A DNA stretch of 7,907 nucleotides from Prevotellaceae bacterium (GCA_031258915.1 JAIRMD010000114.1:1-7907), one strand, 5' to 3'; shown: positions 1 to 6,590, numbered from the stretch's first letter. The notes: a model not told the origin generated them from the letters alone. Program-made: numbers and translations.

Positions 1-575
1 AATTGTTTGTTCGCTTCGGCATACACTTCGTCCGGATTAACGGTGTGGGTTTGTGCAAGCTGGCACTCAATAACCATTCGCGCCTCCTTAAAAGCAACCA
101 ACCCCGAGGGCGTGCTGACCGCCGTGAGAGCCGTTTCTTTCATTTTTTGCGAGTTGCGCCCCGACTGCATGCCAAATTTCATAAAGTCGCTGCGAAAACG
201 CTCGTCGAAAAAGCTGAACGTGTAAACCGAATCTTTCAGCATAACTTCGAGCGTGTATCTGCTGCCCCGCAAGCCGCAAAAAGTTACCGGTTTGCCCATC
301 AGCACGCCCATCCCGCCGTCGCCCGCCACCATAGCGTTGTAATCGTCGGCGTGCCCGGCAGTAATCACAATATTGGTTTTACTTGCCAGCGTAATCGGGC
401 TTTCGCCGATTTCTTCGGGTTGAATTTCGGTAAAAAGCTCGCCAAAGCTTTTTACCGAAACGCCTTCATACGAAACTGCTTGCGGTGCAGCACAAGCGGG
501 GTCCGCAGCTTTCTGCGCGGATTTTTTACAGGCGAAAGCTACAAAAATCATTGCTAAAATTGCTATCTTTTTCAT
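1..575 (-). CDS. Flavin reductase-like (FMN-binding) lipoprotein, 3' end cut by window
   Basis: The frame opens with ATG at 575 and stays open for 191 codons to the window edge, so the C-terminus is missing. Residues 1-16 look like a lipoprotein signal peptide: lysines at 2-3, a short hydrophobic stretch, then A-F-A-C with the candidate lipidated Cys16. After a spacer of about 30 residues comes a domain resembling the small flavin reductases common in Bacteroides: ITAG (71-74), DDYNAM (77-82), a glycine-rich GDGGMG segment (85-90), KPVTF (95-99), SRYT (105-108), TFSFFDE (119-125) and SGR (138-140). The family binds FMN and is usually cytosolic, so a lipid-anchored form outside the inner membrane is notable. 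The family's common A-S-W-G is A-G-D-G here, so flavin binding or reductase activity is not assured. It lies downstream of dxs on the same strand, after a 241-bp gap, so co-transcription is uncertain. The domain family is called with good confidence, its substrate is not known. Confidence 0.82.
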   Translation of the reverse strand, partial: MKKIAILAMIFVAFACKKSAQKAADPACAAPQAVSYEGVSVKSFGELFTEIQPEEIGESPITLASKTNIVITAGHADDYNAMVAGDGGMGVLMGKPVTFCGLRGSRYTLEVMLKDSVYTFSFFDERFRSDFMKFGMQSGRNSQKMKETALTAVSTPSGLVAFKEARMVIECQLAQTHTVNPDEVYAEANKQ

Positions 576-816
576 AAATGATAATTTTTGAGGACTTCTA
601 ACGATAATTTTTTTATTTTTGATTTTTCGCAGAGCCGAAGTCCGTTAGAAACCCTGCTTAAAATCAGTGTAAAAATATAAAGAATACTTTTCTACAGGTC
701 GTCAGCGTTTGCGAGTAAGCAGCGCGCAAAGGTGCAAATTTTTTCCAAACGTTGGCCGTTAACTAATAATAATTTTCGCAAAGTGCAAAGTAAAAAAAAT
801 GCATATCCGCCATAAT
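576..816. other. AT-rich intergenic region between dxs and the flavin reductase-like gene
   Basis: These 241 bases carry no plausible gene on either strand. The region holds the 3' flank of dxs and the 5' flank of the minus-strand flavin reductase-like gene. No perfect TAnnTTTG -7 box is present on the minus strand. The nearest is TTACTTTG (minus strand, 786-793, one mismatch), which would give a leader of about 200 bases. No hairpin with a T-run typical of an intrinsic terminator stands out after dxs. Two 7-bp inverted repeats near the gene start are described in the findings. Confidence 0.6.
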
Positions 817-2778
817 TCATTTATCTTCAAGTTGATACTGTTCCTCTAACGGGGAACGGGGGCGCCAGCCCCGAAGGTGCGTAAAAAGTTTTTCGCCCAG
901 CGCCTCCTTCACCGTACGGTAAATACCTTCGGCATCGAAGCCGCACTCGGCTTGCAGCTGCGCTATGGTGCCGTGCTCCACAAACCTGTCGGGGATGCCG
1001 AGCCGCGTGACCTTCACGCTGTAGCCGTTTTCGGTAAAAAATTCGGCGGCAGCGCTCCCTATGCCCCCTACAATGGCAGCATCCTCCACAGTAATGACGT
1101 GGTCAAACAGCGTGGCTACCTCGCGGAGCGCCTCTTCGTCAACGGGCTTGGCAAAGCGCATGTCGTAGTGCATGACCGAGATGCCCGCCTCCTCCGCCAG
1201 CCTGTCGGCAGCCTGCGCCACAAAGTTGCCAACGTGGCCAAGGCTTAGCACAGCGATGTGCGCCCCGCTGCGGACGAGCCGCGCCTTCCCCACAGGTATT
1301 TCTTCAAAAGGCTTTCGCCAGTGCTCCGTAACGCCGCTGCCGCGCGGGTAGCGTATGGAGAACGTACGCTGCTGCGGCAGCTGCGCCGTGTACATCATGT
1401 TGCGCAGCTCCACCTCGTCCATGGGGGCAGCCACCACCATGTTGGGGATGCAGCGCAGGTAGGCAACATCGTAGGCGCCGTGGTGGGTAGCGCCGTCCTC
1501 GCCGACAAGCCCGCTGCGGTCGAGGCAGAATACGACGTGCAGGTTTTGCAGCGCCACGTCGTGGATGACAGAATCGTAGCCGCGCTGCATGAAGCTGGAG
1601 TAGATGTTGCAAAACGGGATTTTTCCGGCGGCGGATAGCCCTGCGGAGAACGTAACGGCGTGCTGCTCGGCAATGCCCACGTCGAAGGCGCGGTCGGGCA
1701 TTTTCTCCATCATGATGTTCAGCGACGAGCCGGTAGGCATGGCGGGGGTAATGCCAACGATTTTGTCATTTTTTTCGGCAAGCTCCACAATCGTCTCGCC
1801 AAAAACGTGCTGGTAGAGCGGCGGCTGTCCGCTCGCGCGCGTGCAGGCGCGCTCGCCTGTGTCGCGGTCAAACGCACCGGGCGAGTGCCACAGCGTTTGG
1901 TTTTCTTCGGCAGGCTTGTAGCCCTTTCCCTTCACCGTAATTACGTGCAGCAGCTTGGGGCCGGGGATATTCTTCAGCATCTCCAGCGTTCCCACCAGCT
2001 TGGCCACATCGTGCCCGTCAATGGGGCCAAAGTAGCGGAAGTTGAGCGATTCAAACAGGTTGCTTTGCCGCAGAATGGAGGATTTGATGGCAATAATCGT
2101 TTTCTGCAAAAACAGGCGGATGGATTTTAGCCGCTCGGTCCGGTTCCAGACCTCGTTTTTTACCCTGTTGTAAACCTGCGAGGTGGTTATCTTTGTGAGG
2201 TATTCGTTGAGCGCCCCAACGCTGGGGTCTATGGCCATGTTGTTATCGTTGAGGATGACGAGCAGGTTCGATTTTTCGATGCCTGCGTTGTTCAGCCCTT
2301 CAAAAGCCAGCCCTCCGGTCATGGAGCCGTCGCCAATGATGGCCACCACGTGGCGCTGCTCGCCCTGCATTTTTGCGGCAACGACCAACCCCAAGGCAGC
2401 CGAAATGGAGGTGGAGGAGTGGCCTGTGCCGAAGGCATCGTACTCGCTCTCTGCAATTTTGGGAAATCCGCTGATGCCGTGATAGCGGCGATTGTTGGCA
2501 AAAAGTTTGCGCCGCCCCGTCAGGATTTTGTGCGCGTAAGCCTGGTGGCCAACGTCCCACACCAGCTTGTCGTAGGGCGTGCTGTAAACGTAGTGGAGCG
2601 CCACGGTGAGCTCCACCACGCCAAGGCTGGCGCCAAAGTGTCCGGGATTTTCCGACACCTCGTCAATGATAAAATCGCGCAGCTCACGGCACACCTCCGG
2701 TAGCAAGTGTTTGTCTAACCGCTTCAAATTCGACGGGAATTCTACCGCTTCCAGCAGCGGGTATTTATCTTGGGGCAT
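817..2778 (-). CDS. dxs: 1-deoxy-D-xylulose-5-phosphate synthase
   Basis: Dxs condenses pyruvate and glyceraldehyde 3-phosphate to 1-deoxy-D-xylulose 5-phosphate using thiamine pyrophosphate and Mg. This is the first step of the MEP isoprenoid pathway, and the product also feeds thiamine and pyridoxal synthesis. Numbered from ATG 2778 (653 residues; E. coli has about 620), the order is: NPGHFGASLG with His47, VGHQAYAHKILTGR (76-89), the TPP/Mg motif GDGSMTGG at 149 through NDNN at 177-180, GPIDGHD (251-257), the transketolase pyrimidine domain with catalytic Glu371 in GIAEQHA, GEDGATHHG (426-434) and a C-terminal transketolase domain. An in-frame GTG at 2796 adds six residues, but it lies only about 11 bases from the -7 box at 2807-2814, so ATG 2778 is preferred. 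A tail of about 25 residues rich in Arg, Gln and Glu follows the last conserved domain. All expected active-site residues seen here are intact. Confidence 0.97.
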   Translation of the reverse strand: MPQDKYPLLEAVEFPSNLKRLDKHLLPEVCRELRDFIIDEVSENPGHFGASLGVVELTVALHYVYSTPYDKLVWDVGHQAYAHKILTGRRKLFANNRRYHGISGFPKIAESEYDAFGTGHSSTSISAALGLVVAAKMQGEQRHVVAIIGDGSMTGGLAFEGLNNAGIEKSNLLVILNDNNMAIDPSVGALNEYLTKITTSQVYNRVKNEVWNRTERLKSIRLFLQKTIIAIKSSILRQSNLFESLNFRYFGPIDGHDVAKLVGTLEMLKNIPGPKLLHVITVKGKGYKPAEENQTLWHSPGAFDRDTGERACTRASGQPPLYQHVFGETIVELAEKNDKIVGITPAMPTGSSLNIMMEKMPDRAFDVGIAEQHAVTFSAGLSAAGKIPFCNIYSSFMQRGYDSVIHDVALQNLHVVFCLDRSGLVGEDGATHHGAYDVAYLRCIPNMVVAAPMDEVELRNMMYTAQLPQQRTFSIRYPRGSGVTEHWRKPFEEIPVGKARLVRSGAHIAVLSLGHVGNFVAQAADRLAEEAGISVMHYDMRFAKPVDEEALREVATLFDHVITVEDAAIVGGIGSAAAEFFTENGYSVKVTRLGIPDRFVEHGTIAQLQAECGFDAEGIYRTVKEALGEKLFTHLRGWRPRSPLEEQYQLEDK

Positions 2779-2806
2779 ACTTGCAAAATTTAACACATGT
2801 AAACGA

Positions 2807-2814
2807 CAAAGATA
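2807..2814 (-). promoter_or_regulatory. Bacteroidota -7 promoter box for dxs
   Basis: The minus strand reads TATCTTTG, a perfect match to the TAnnTTTG -7 consensus of the Bacteroidota primary sigma factor. Transcription would begin around 2800, giving a leader of about 20 bases to ATG 2778. No TTTG -33 element is visible at the usual 19-21 base spacing, so support rests on the -7 box and its position. Confidence 0.6.
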
Positions 2815-2837
2815 GCAAACTTTGCGGTTTTACTCGC

Positions 2838-2845
2838 TACTTTTG
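2838..2845 (+). promoter_or_regulatory. Bacteroidota -7 promoter box for the OmpA-like lipoprotein operon
   Basis: The plus strand reads TACTTTTG, a perfect TAnnTTTG box 28 bases before the ATG at 2874, which gives a short leader of roughly 20 bases. A TTTG occurs at 2821-2824, but the 13-base gap is shorter than the usual 19-21, so a proper -33 element is not evident. It would drive the plus-strand run of three genes, since no other consensus box was found in the later gaps. Confidence 0.6.
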
Positions 2846-2873
2846 CTCCTAAAAATTTTTATTCATTCTAAAA

Positions 2874-3896
2874 ATGAAGTACGCAACTTGTTTTATAGCT
2901 GTTTCGCTGCTTTTGATTTCCGCATCCTGCGTTGCTCCTAAAAAATTTCAGGAGCTGCAAGCGCAAAAGGCTATTTGCGACGATAAAAATGCGCAGCTGG
3001 AGTCGGAAAATGAGGGCTTGAAGAAACAAAATCAACAACATCAAGAACTTGAGGAGAAGCAAAATAGCTACATATTCAAGCTTCGGGATACCACTGAGCA
3101 GCTAAGGGAGGAGCAGCACCTGCTGAGCACCCGCTACGCCGATTTGATGAAGGCGCAGGAGGCGCTACAGACGGGCAGCCGGCAGGAGATTCGCAAGCTG
3201 CTTGAGCAAATACAGCAGAATCAGGAGGCGCTGCTGCAAAAAGAAAGCGAGCTCTTCAACGCTGAGCGGGCGCTCAACGAGCGTACTTTGGCCGCGCAAA
3301 AGCTGGAGGAAGAGCTCAGCGATCGCGAGCTGGCCATGAAAGGGATGGAGAGGAGCTTGAACGAGCGCAACCAAAAGCTGATAGCGCTGCAGCAGGCTTT
3401 GCGCCAAAAGGATTCCGTTGCGCAGGCCTTACGCAGAAAGGTGGCCGATGCTCTGCTCGGCTTCGAGGGAAAGGGGCTGACCGTAGCCATGCGCGACGGA
3501 AAGGTGTACGTTTCGCTCGACGAGAAGCTGATGTTTGCCTCAGGCAGCTCTGCCGTTGACGCGCGCGGCGCAGAAGCTATCGGCAACTTGGCAAAGGTGC
3601 TGGAGCAAAACCCCGACATCAACGTTGCCATTGAGGGGCACACCGACGACGTGCCGTACAAGGGTACAGGACAGCTGCAGGACAACTGGGACTTGAGCGT
3701 GAAGCGCGCCACGTCGGTAGTTCGCATTATGCTCAGAAATCGCGGCATTGAGCCGTCGCGGGTAACGGCGGCAGGCAGGGCTGAGTTCGTCCCCCTGCAA
3801 ACCGGAAAAACCCCCGAAGCGCGGCAGGCAAACCGCCGCATCGAGGTCATCCTTGCCCCCAAGCTCGACGAGGTGTTTAAGCTGCTGGAGAATTGA
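2874..3896 (+). CDS. Coiled-coil OmpA-family lipoprotein (peptidoglycan-binding)
   Basis: This 340-residue protein has a lipoprotein signal peptide (residues 1-19, lipobox I-S-A-S-C with Cys19). Residues about 25-195 are a long charged helix rich in Gln, Glu, Lys and Leu, very likely a coiled coil. The C-terminal OmpA/MotB domain (about 203-330) has a FASGSS segment (221-226), IEGHTDD (253-259), an LSVKRA helix (274-279) and NRRIEV (320-325). Asp258 and Arg278 match the pair that binds diaminopimelate in peptidoglycan in this family. The product should be anchored by lipid to a membrane, probably the outer membrane, and grip the cell wall through the OmpA domain with the coiled coil as spacer. 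Its stop codon overlaps the first base of the repeat at 3895. lgt follows after 34 bases on the same strand. It could loosely be called Pal-like, but it is much longer than Pal because of the coiled coil. Confidence 0.93.
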   Translation: MKYATCFIAVSLLLISASCVAPKKFQELQAQKAICDDKNAQLESENEGLKKQNQQHQELEEKQNSYIFKLRDTTEQLREEQHLLSTRYADLMKAQEALQTGSRQEIRKLLEQIQQNQEALLQKESELFNAERALNERTLAAQKLEEELSDRELAMKGMERSLNERNQKLIALQQALRQKDSVAQALRRKVADALLGFEGKGLTVAMRDGKVYVSLDEKLMFASGSSAVDARGAEAIGNLAKVLEQNPDINVAIEGHTDDVPYKGTGQLQDNWDLSVKRATSVVRIMLRNRGIEPSRVTAAGRAEFVPLQTGKTPEARQANRRIEVILAPKLDEVFKLLEN

Positions 3897-3913
3897 TTTC
3901 AAATTTCAAATTT
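3895..3913 (-). repeat. Heptamer repeat, copy A (between OmpA-like gene and lgt)
   Basis: The plus strand reads gatttcaaatttcaaattt. The same 19 bases occur exactly in inverted orientation at 4779-4797. On the minus strand it consists of tandem TTGAAAT units, the same heptamer as in copies B and C. The repeat starts inside the TGA stop codon of the OmpA-like gene (3894-3896) and fills half of the 34-base gap before lgt. Confidence 0.8.
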
Positions 3914-3930
3914 CGTAATTCATAACTAAA

Positions 3931-4749
3931 ATGTTATCGTCAATTGTGTGGAATGTTGACCCTGAGATTTTTTCCATGGGGCCGATTCATGTGCGCTACT
4001 ACGGCGTGCTGTTTGCGCTGGCGTTTGCGTGCGACTACCTTATCTTTACGCGCTTTTTCAGGCGCGAGAAGCTGCCGCTACCGCTGCTCGACACGCTCAC
4101 CATGTGGGCGGTAATCTCCACCATCGTAGGGATGCGCCTTGGGCACTGCCTGTTTTACGATCCGGGCTACTACCTCGCCCACCCGATTGAAATTCTGAAA
4201 ATTTGGGAGGGCGGCTTAGCGAGCCACGGCGCGGCTATTGGCATTCTGCTGGGCTTGTACTTTTTTTGCCGCAAGTACAAGATGAGCTACCTCTGGCTGC
4301 TCGACAGAATTGTAGTTGTGGTAGCGCTCACGGGATTTTTCATCCGCATCGGCAACCTGATGAACTCCGAGATATACGGCATCCAAACCTCGCTGCCGTG
4401 GGGCTTCATTTTTGAGCGCCGCCACGAGGTTGTGCCCAAGCACCCCACGCAAATATACGAAGCGCTGGCCTACCTGCTGATATTTTTTATCCTCCTGTAC
4501 GCCTACGTAAAAAAGGCCAACCTGCTCAACCGCCGAGGATTTCTCTTCGGGGCGTTTCTTGTGCTGGTGTTCGCATTCCGCTTTTTGGTGGAGTTCATCA
4601 AGGAGCGTCAGGTTGACTTTGAGGAGGGTATGCCGCTCGATATGGGGCAGCTGCTTAGCATCCCCTTTGTGCTGCTGGGCGTATCCATGCTAATCTACAG
4701 CTTTCGGCGAGCGCCGGAGAGTGGGGGAGTAGCTAAGGGGAGTAAGTAG
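3931..4749 (+). CDS. lgt: Prolipoprotein diacylglyceryl transferase
   Basis: Lgt transfers diacylglycerol from phosphatidylglycerol to the lipobox cysteine of prolipoproteins in the inner membrane, the first step of lipoprotein maturation. The product has 272 residues and about seven hydrophobic segments. Motifs in order: RYYGVLFA (22-29), MRLGHCLFYDP (68-78), WEGGLASHGAAIG (92-104), RIGNLMNSEIYG (139-150), HPTQIYEAL (171-179) and RFLVEF (217-222). Tyr24, His99, Arg139, Asn142, Glu147, Gly150, Arg217 and Glu221 line up with residues known to matter in E. coli Lgt (Y26, H103, R143, N146, E151, G154, R239, E243). Within the family signature, the residue before Arg139 is Ile rather than Gly, and the usual Phe after Asn142 is Leu. 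The gene lies between two lipoprotein genes on the same strand, whose products it would modify. No promoter box is visible in the 34-base gap upstream, so it is probably read from the promoter near 2838. Confidence 0.96.
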   Translation: MLSSIVWNVDPEIFSMGPIHVRYYGVLFALAFACDYLIFTRFFRREKLPLPLLDTLTMWAVISTIVGMRLGHCLFYDPGYYLAHPIEILKIWEGGLASHGAAIGILLGLYFFCRKYKMSYLWLLDRIVVVVALTGFFIRIGNLMNSEIYGIQTSLPWGFIFERRHEVVPKHPTQIYEALAYLLIFFILLYAYVKKANLLNRRGFLFGAFLVLVFAFRFLVEFIKERQVDFEEGMPLDMGQLLSIPFVLLGVSMLIYSFRRAPESGGVAKGSK

Positions 4750-4763
4750 CGCGCGAGCTTGGC

Positions 4764-4797
4764 AAATCTGAAATCAAAAAATTTGAAATTTGAAATC
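4764..4797 (+). repeat. Heptamer repeat, copy B (between lgt and DUF4249 gene)
   Basis: This AT-rich 34-base stretch is built of TGAAATY heptamers around a short A-run. Bases 4764-4789 match the minus strand of 6616-6591 at 24 of 26 positions, and 4779-4797 is an exact inverted copy of 3895-3913. Its right end covers the TTG start codon and first codons of the DUF4249 lipoprotein gene. Almost all of the 40-base gap after lgt is this repeat. Confidence 0.82.
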
Positions 4798-5944
4798 CGG
4801 GAGCCTTTACTTTTTTGCGGCAATGCTTGCCTGCTGCTCGTGCGTAGAGCGCGTGTACATCGACACGAATAGCCAAGCCCCCAAGCTGGTGGTGATGGCT
4901 ATGCTTACTACCAATGCTGCGCCGCAGATGGTAACCCTCACGCAATCGACAAGCTACTTTGGCGGGGATACTTGTCCACCCGTGCTCAACGCCAAGGTAT
5001 GGATAAATGACGAGCAGCTTACCCTGTCCGATGCCGGAAAAGGCGCTTACGCCGCGCGAAGCACCTTTACCGTAACGCCCGGCGAGCGCTACACGCTGCG
5101 CATACTCTGCGATATGAACGGCGACGGCGCGGACGAAGAATTTTGGGCGGAGGAGGTTGCGCCTCACCGCATGTCGATGCCGACGCTGTGGGTTACCCCC
5201 TTCAACATGGATAGCGATACCTCCAAGTACGCGCCGCCCTTTGTTGTCTCAGCGCTCATTCAGCGCGAAAACATCAGCAACATCTACATGCGCGTTACCG
5301 AGTATTACCTCGGCAGGCAGCGAACGGAAAAGCTGTCGCAGTACGCTATAGGCGCAGTACCGTACGACTATGCCAGCTTAGACCTGATACCAACGCCGAT
5401 GATTGGCACGATTACCCGTAGCGGTTTTTTGCTGGACGGAGGAACGGATACCGCTTTCTACTGCCCCTTTGAAACGGTGCACTTCCAGCTGAACAGCATG
5501 AGCGAGGCGCTGTACCGCTACGTTTTGACGGCGCAGGCGGAGAGCAGGGGAAGCGCCAACCCTATGTTCGGTGGAGCGCCGGCCAACGCGGAGAGTAACA
5601 TTCACGGCGACAACGTGGTGGGCTGCTTCGGAATTTACGCCACCGGCACGCCTGCCGCTTTTGTGCTGCCGATGAACACCAAAACGCTGGACGGCGACAA
5701 TGAGTGGTTCAACCAGCGCGATTCTGCCCTGCACATTACCATACGAAACGAAGGCGTTGCCACCTACGCCACCGGCCCCCAAAAAGGGAAGCAGTACTTT
5801 AAAATGGAGCACGTTGACGCCAGCATCAAAGGATTTTGGGCATCGCAAGAAGGGGGCATCGCAAAGTTTGAGATGAAAAGCTACAACGAATTTTGGGACA
5901 TTACCAACGGCGAGAAGTGGATGCACGGAAACAGAATACGCTAA
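4790..5944 (+). CDS. DUF4249 family lipoprotein
   Basis: The 384-residue product resembles the Bacteroidota DUF4249 lipoproteins, often encoded beside TonB-dependent receptors and of unknown function. Residues 1-18 form a lipoprotein-type signal: Lys2, a hydrophobic LYFFAAMLA core, then Cys15, Cys16 and Cys18 as candidate lipidation sites. Family-like features follow: APKLVVMAML (30-39), a beta-rich domain (about 45-125) with LNAKVWI and PGERYTL, then a second domain containing a NPMFGGAPANAESNI stretch and a GCFGIYA strand. DMNGDG (108-113) looks like a short acidic calcium-type loop. The start is unusual: an in-frame TGA lies at 4784-4786, TTG 4790 is the only start giving a full signal peptide, and the first ATG (4823) would remove most of it. 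TTG 4790 lies inside repeat copy B. No TonB-dependent receptor gene adjoins it here. Its stop codon overlaps that of the convergent thiamine pyrophosphokinase gene. Confidence 0.8.
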   Translation: MKSGSLYFFAAMLACCSCVERVYIDTNSQAPKLVVMAMLTTNAAPQMVTLTQSTSYFGGDTCPPVLNAKVWINDEQLTLSDAGKGAYAARSTFTVTPGERYTLRILCDMNGDGADEEFWAEEVAPHRMSMPTLWVTPFNMDSDTSKYAPPFVVSALIQRENISNIYMRVTEYYLGRQRTEKLSQYAIGAVPYDYASLDLIPTPMIGTITRSGFLLDGGTDTAFYCPFETVHFQLNSMSEALYRYVLTAQAESRGSANPMFGGAPANAESNIHGDNVVGCFGIYATGTPAAFVLPMNTKTLDGDNEWFNQRDSALHITIRNEGVATYATGPQKGKQYFKMEHVDASIKGFWASQEGGIAKFEMKSYNEFWDITNGEKWMHGNRIR

Positions 5945-6558
5945 GCCTGCTTGGGATATTCTCTAAACGCCAGCACGCTGCCCTCTCCCTCCGAAAAATG
6001 AATGGAAAACGAATCGCCCAGCGCCTCGTTGAGCGTGCCCATCCACCACGAGGGCAGGGGGCTGCCGGAAATGGGGTACTTCAGCCCTGCGGTAGCGATG
6101 CAAGTCTGCGGCGAGAGGCAAAATATCGACACCTGCTGCCCCGCAAAGCTCTCAAACGACGAGCTGCCGCTGGCTACGTTCAGCACGCCGTAGCCGGTTA
6201 GCATCTGCACCTCCACCTCCCTGGCGTATTCCGCCAAAAGTGATATGTTGCCCAGCGTATGATCTTCCCGTTTTCCGGTAGCCCCAAAAATGGTGATTTT
6301 GCCGTAGCCTTTGCGCCTGCAAAAATTTATGGATTTTGTCAGGTCGTTACTTTCCTGCTCGGCCACGTGGTGCAGCCTGTCGGCAAAGCGCTCCTTCAGC
6401 TCCGGCGAAATGCTGTCCAAATCGCCCACAATATAGTCAGGCTCCCTGCCGAATGGCAGCAGGCTCTCAACCGCGCCATCGCAGCAGACAACGACGATTG
6501 CGCTTCGCAGAAGCTGCAAAGCTACGCCGCGCGTGGGGAGCTCGCCGCACGCCAGCAC
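5941..6558 (-). CDS. Thiamine pyrophosphokinase (thiamine diphosphokinase)
   Basis: The enzyme moves a pyrophosphoryl group from ATP to thiamine, forming thiamine pyrophosphate in the cytoplasm. Numbered from GTG 6558 (205 residues), the family motifs are all present: CCDGA (25-29), VGDLDS (44-49), NDLTK (71-75) and GKREDHTLGN (95-104), followed by a smaller C-terminal beta domain with NEALGDSF (177-184). The GTG start cuts into the first strand, because the codons just upstream read P-V-A-V in frame and continue the V-L-A-C-G strand typical of the family. The frame is open up to a TGA at 6616-6618 but contains no ATG or TTG. CTG at 6612 or 6597, or ATC at 6579, are possible alternatives. The gene lies 50 bases downstream of the fucosidase gene on the same strand and may be co-transcribed with it. 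The function is confident, the start is not. Confidence 0.93.
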   Translation of the reverse strand: MLACGELPTRGVALQLLRSAIVVVCCDGAVESLLPFGREPDYIVGDLDSISPELKERFADRLHHVAEQESNDLTKSINFCRRKGYGKITIFGATGKREDHTLGNISLLAEYAREVEVQMLTGYGVLNVASGSSSFESFAGQQVSIFCLSPQTCIATAGLKYPISGSPLPSWWMGTLNEALGDSFSIHFSEGEGSVLAFREYPKQA

Positions 6559-6590
6559 CGCTACCGGAAAGGGCTGGATGAGAGGAAAAT

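Noticed and set aside
3..557. Plus-strand open frame of 184 codons
   Set aside because: It is antisense to the flavin reductase-like gene, its translation shows no recognisable domain, and the minus-strand frame carries clear family motifs and a signal peptide.
721..775. Hairpin or terminator around the ccaaacgttgg and aacggccaacgtt segments after dxs
   Set aside because: The stems are only about 4 bp and no T-run follows on the minus strand, so an intrinsic terminator is not supported.
877..2703. Several plus-strand open frames of 70-156 codons opposite dxs
   Set aside because: They are antisense shadows in GC-rich coding DNA without domain signatures; dxs is intact over the whole stretch.
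2796..2796. GTG at 2796 as the dxs start
   Set aside because: It lies about 11 bases from the -7 box, close to or at the inferred transcript start, while ATG 2778 leaves a normal N-terminus for the family.
3221..3862. Minus-strand open frame of 213 codons opposite the OmpA-like gene
   Set aside because: The translation is Ser/Ala/Arg-rich low-complexity, as expected from the antisense of a Glu/Gln/Leu-rich coiled coil in GC-rich DNA. The plus-strand OmpA domain is unambiguous.
3895..4797. lgt as a mobile unit bounded by 19-base inverted repeats
   Set aside because: The inverted match is explained by the heptamer repeat family, which also occurs at 6591 away from lgt. There is no transposase or target-site duplication, and lgt is an essential-type housekeeping gene.
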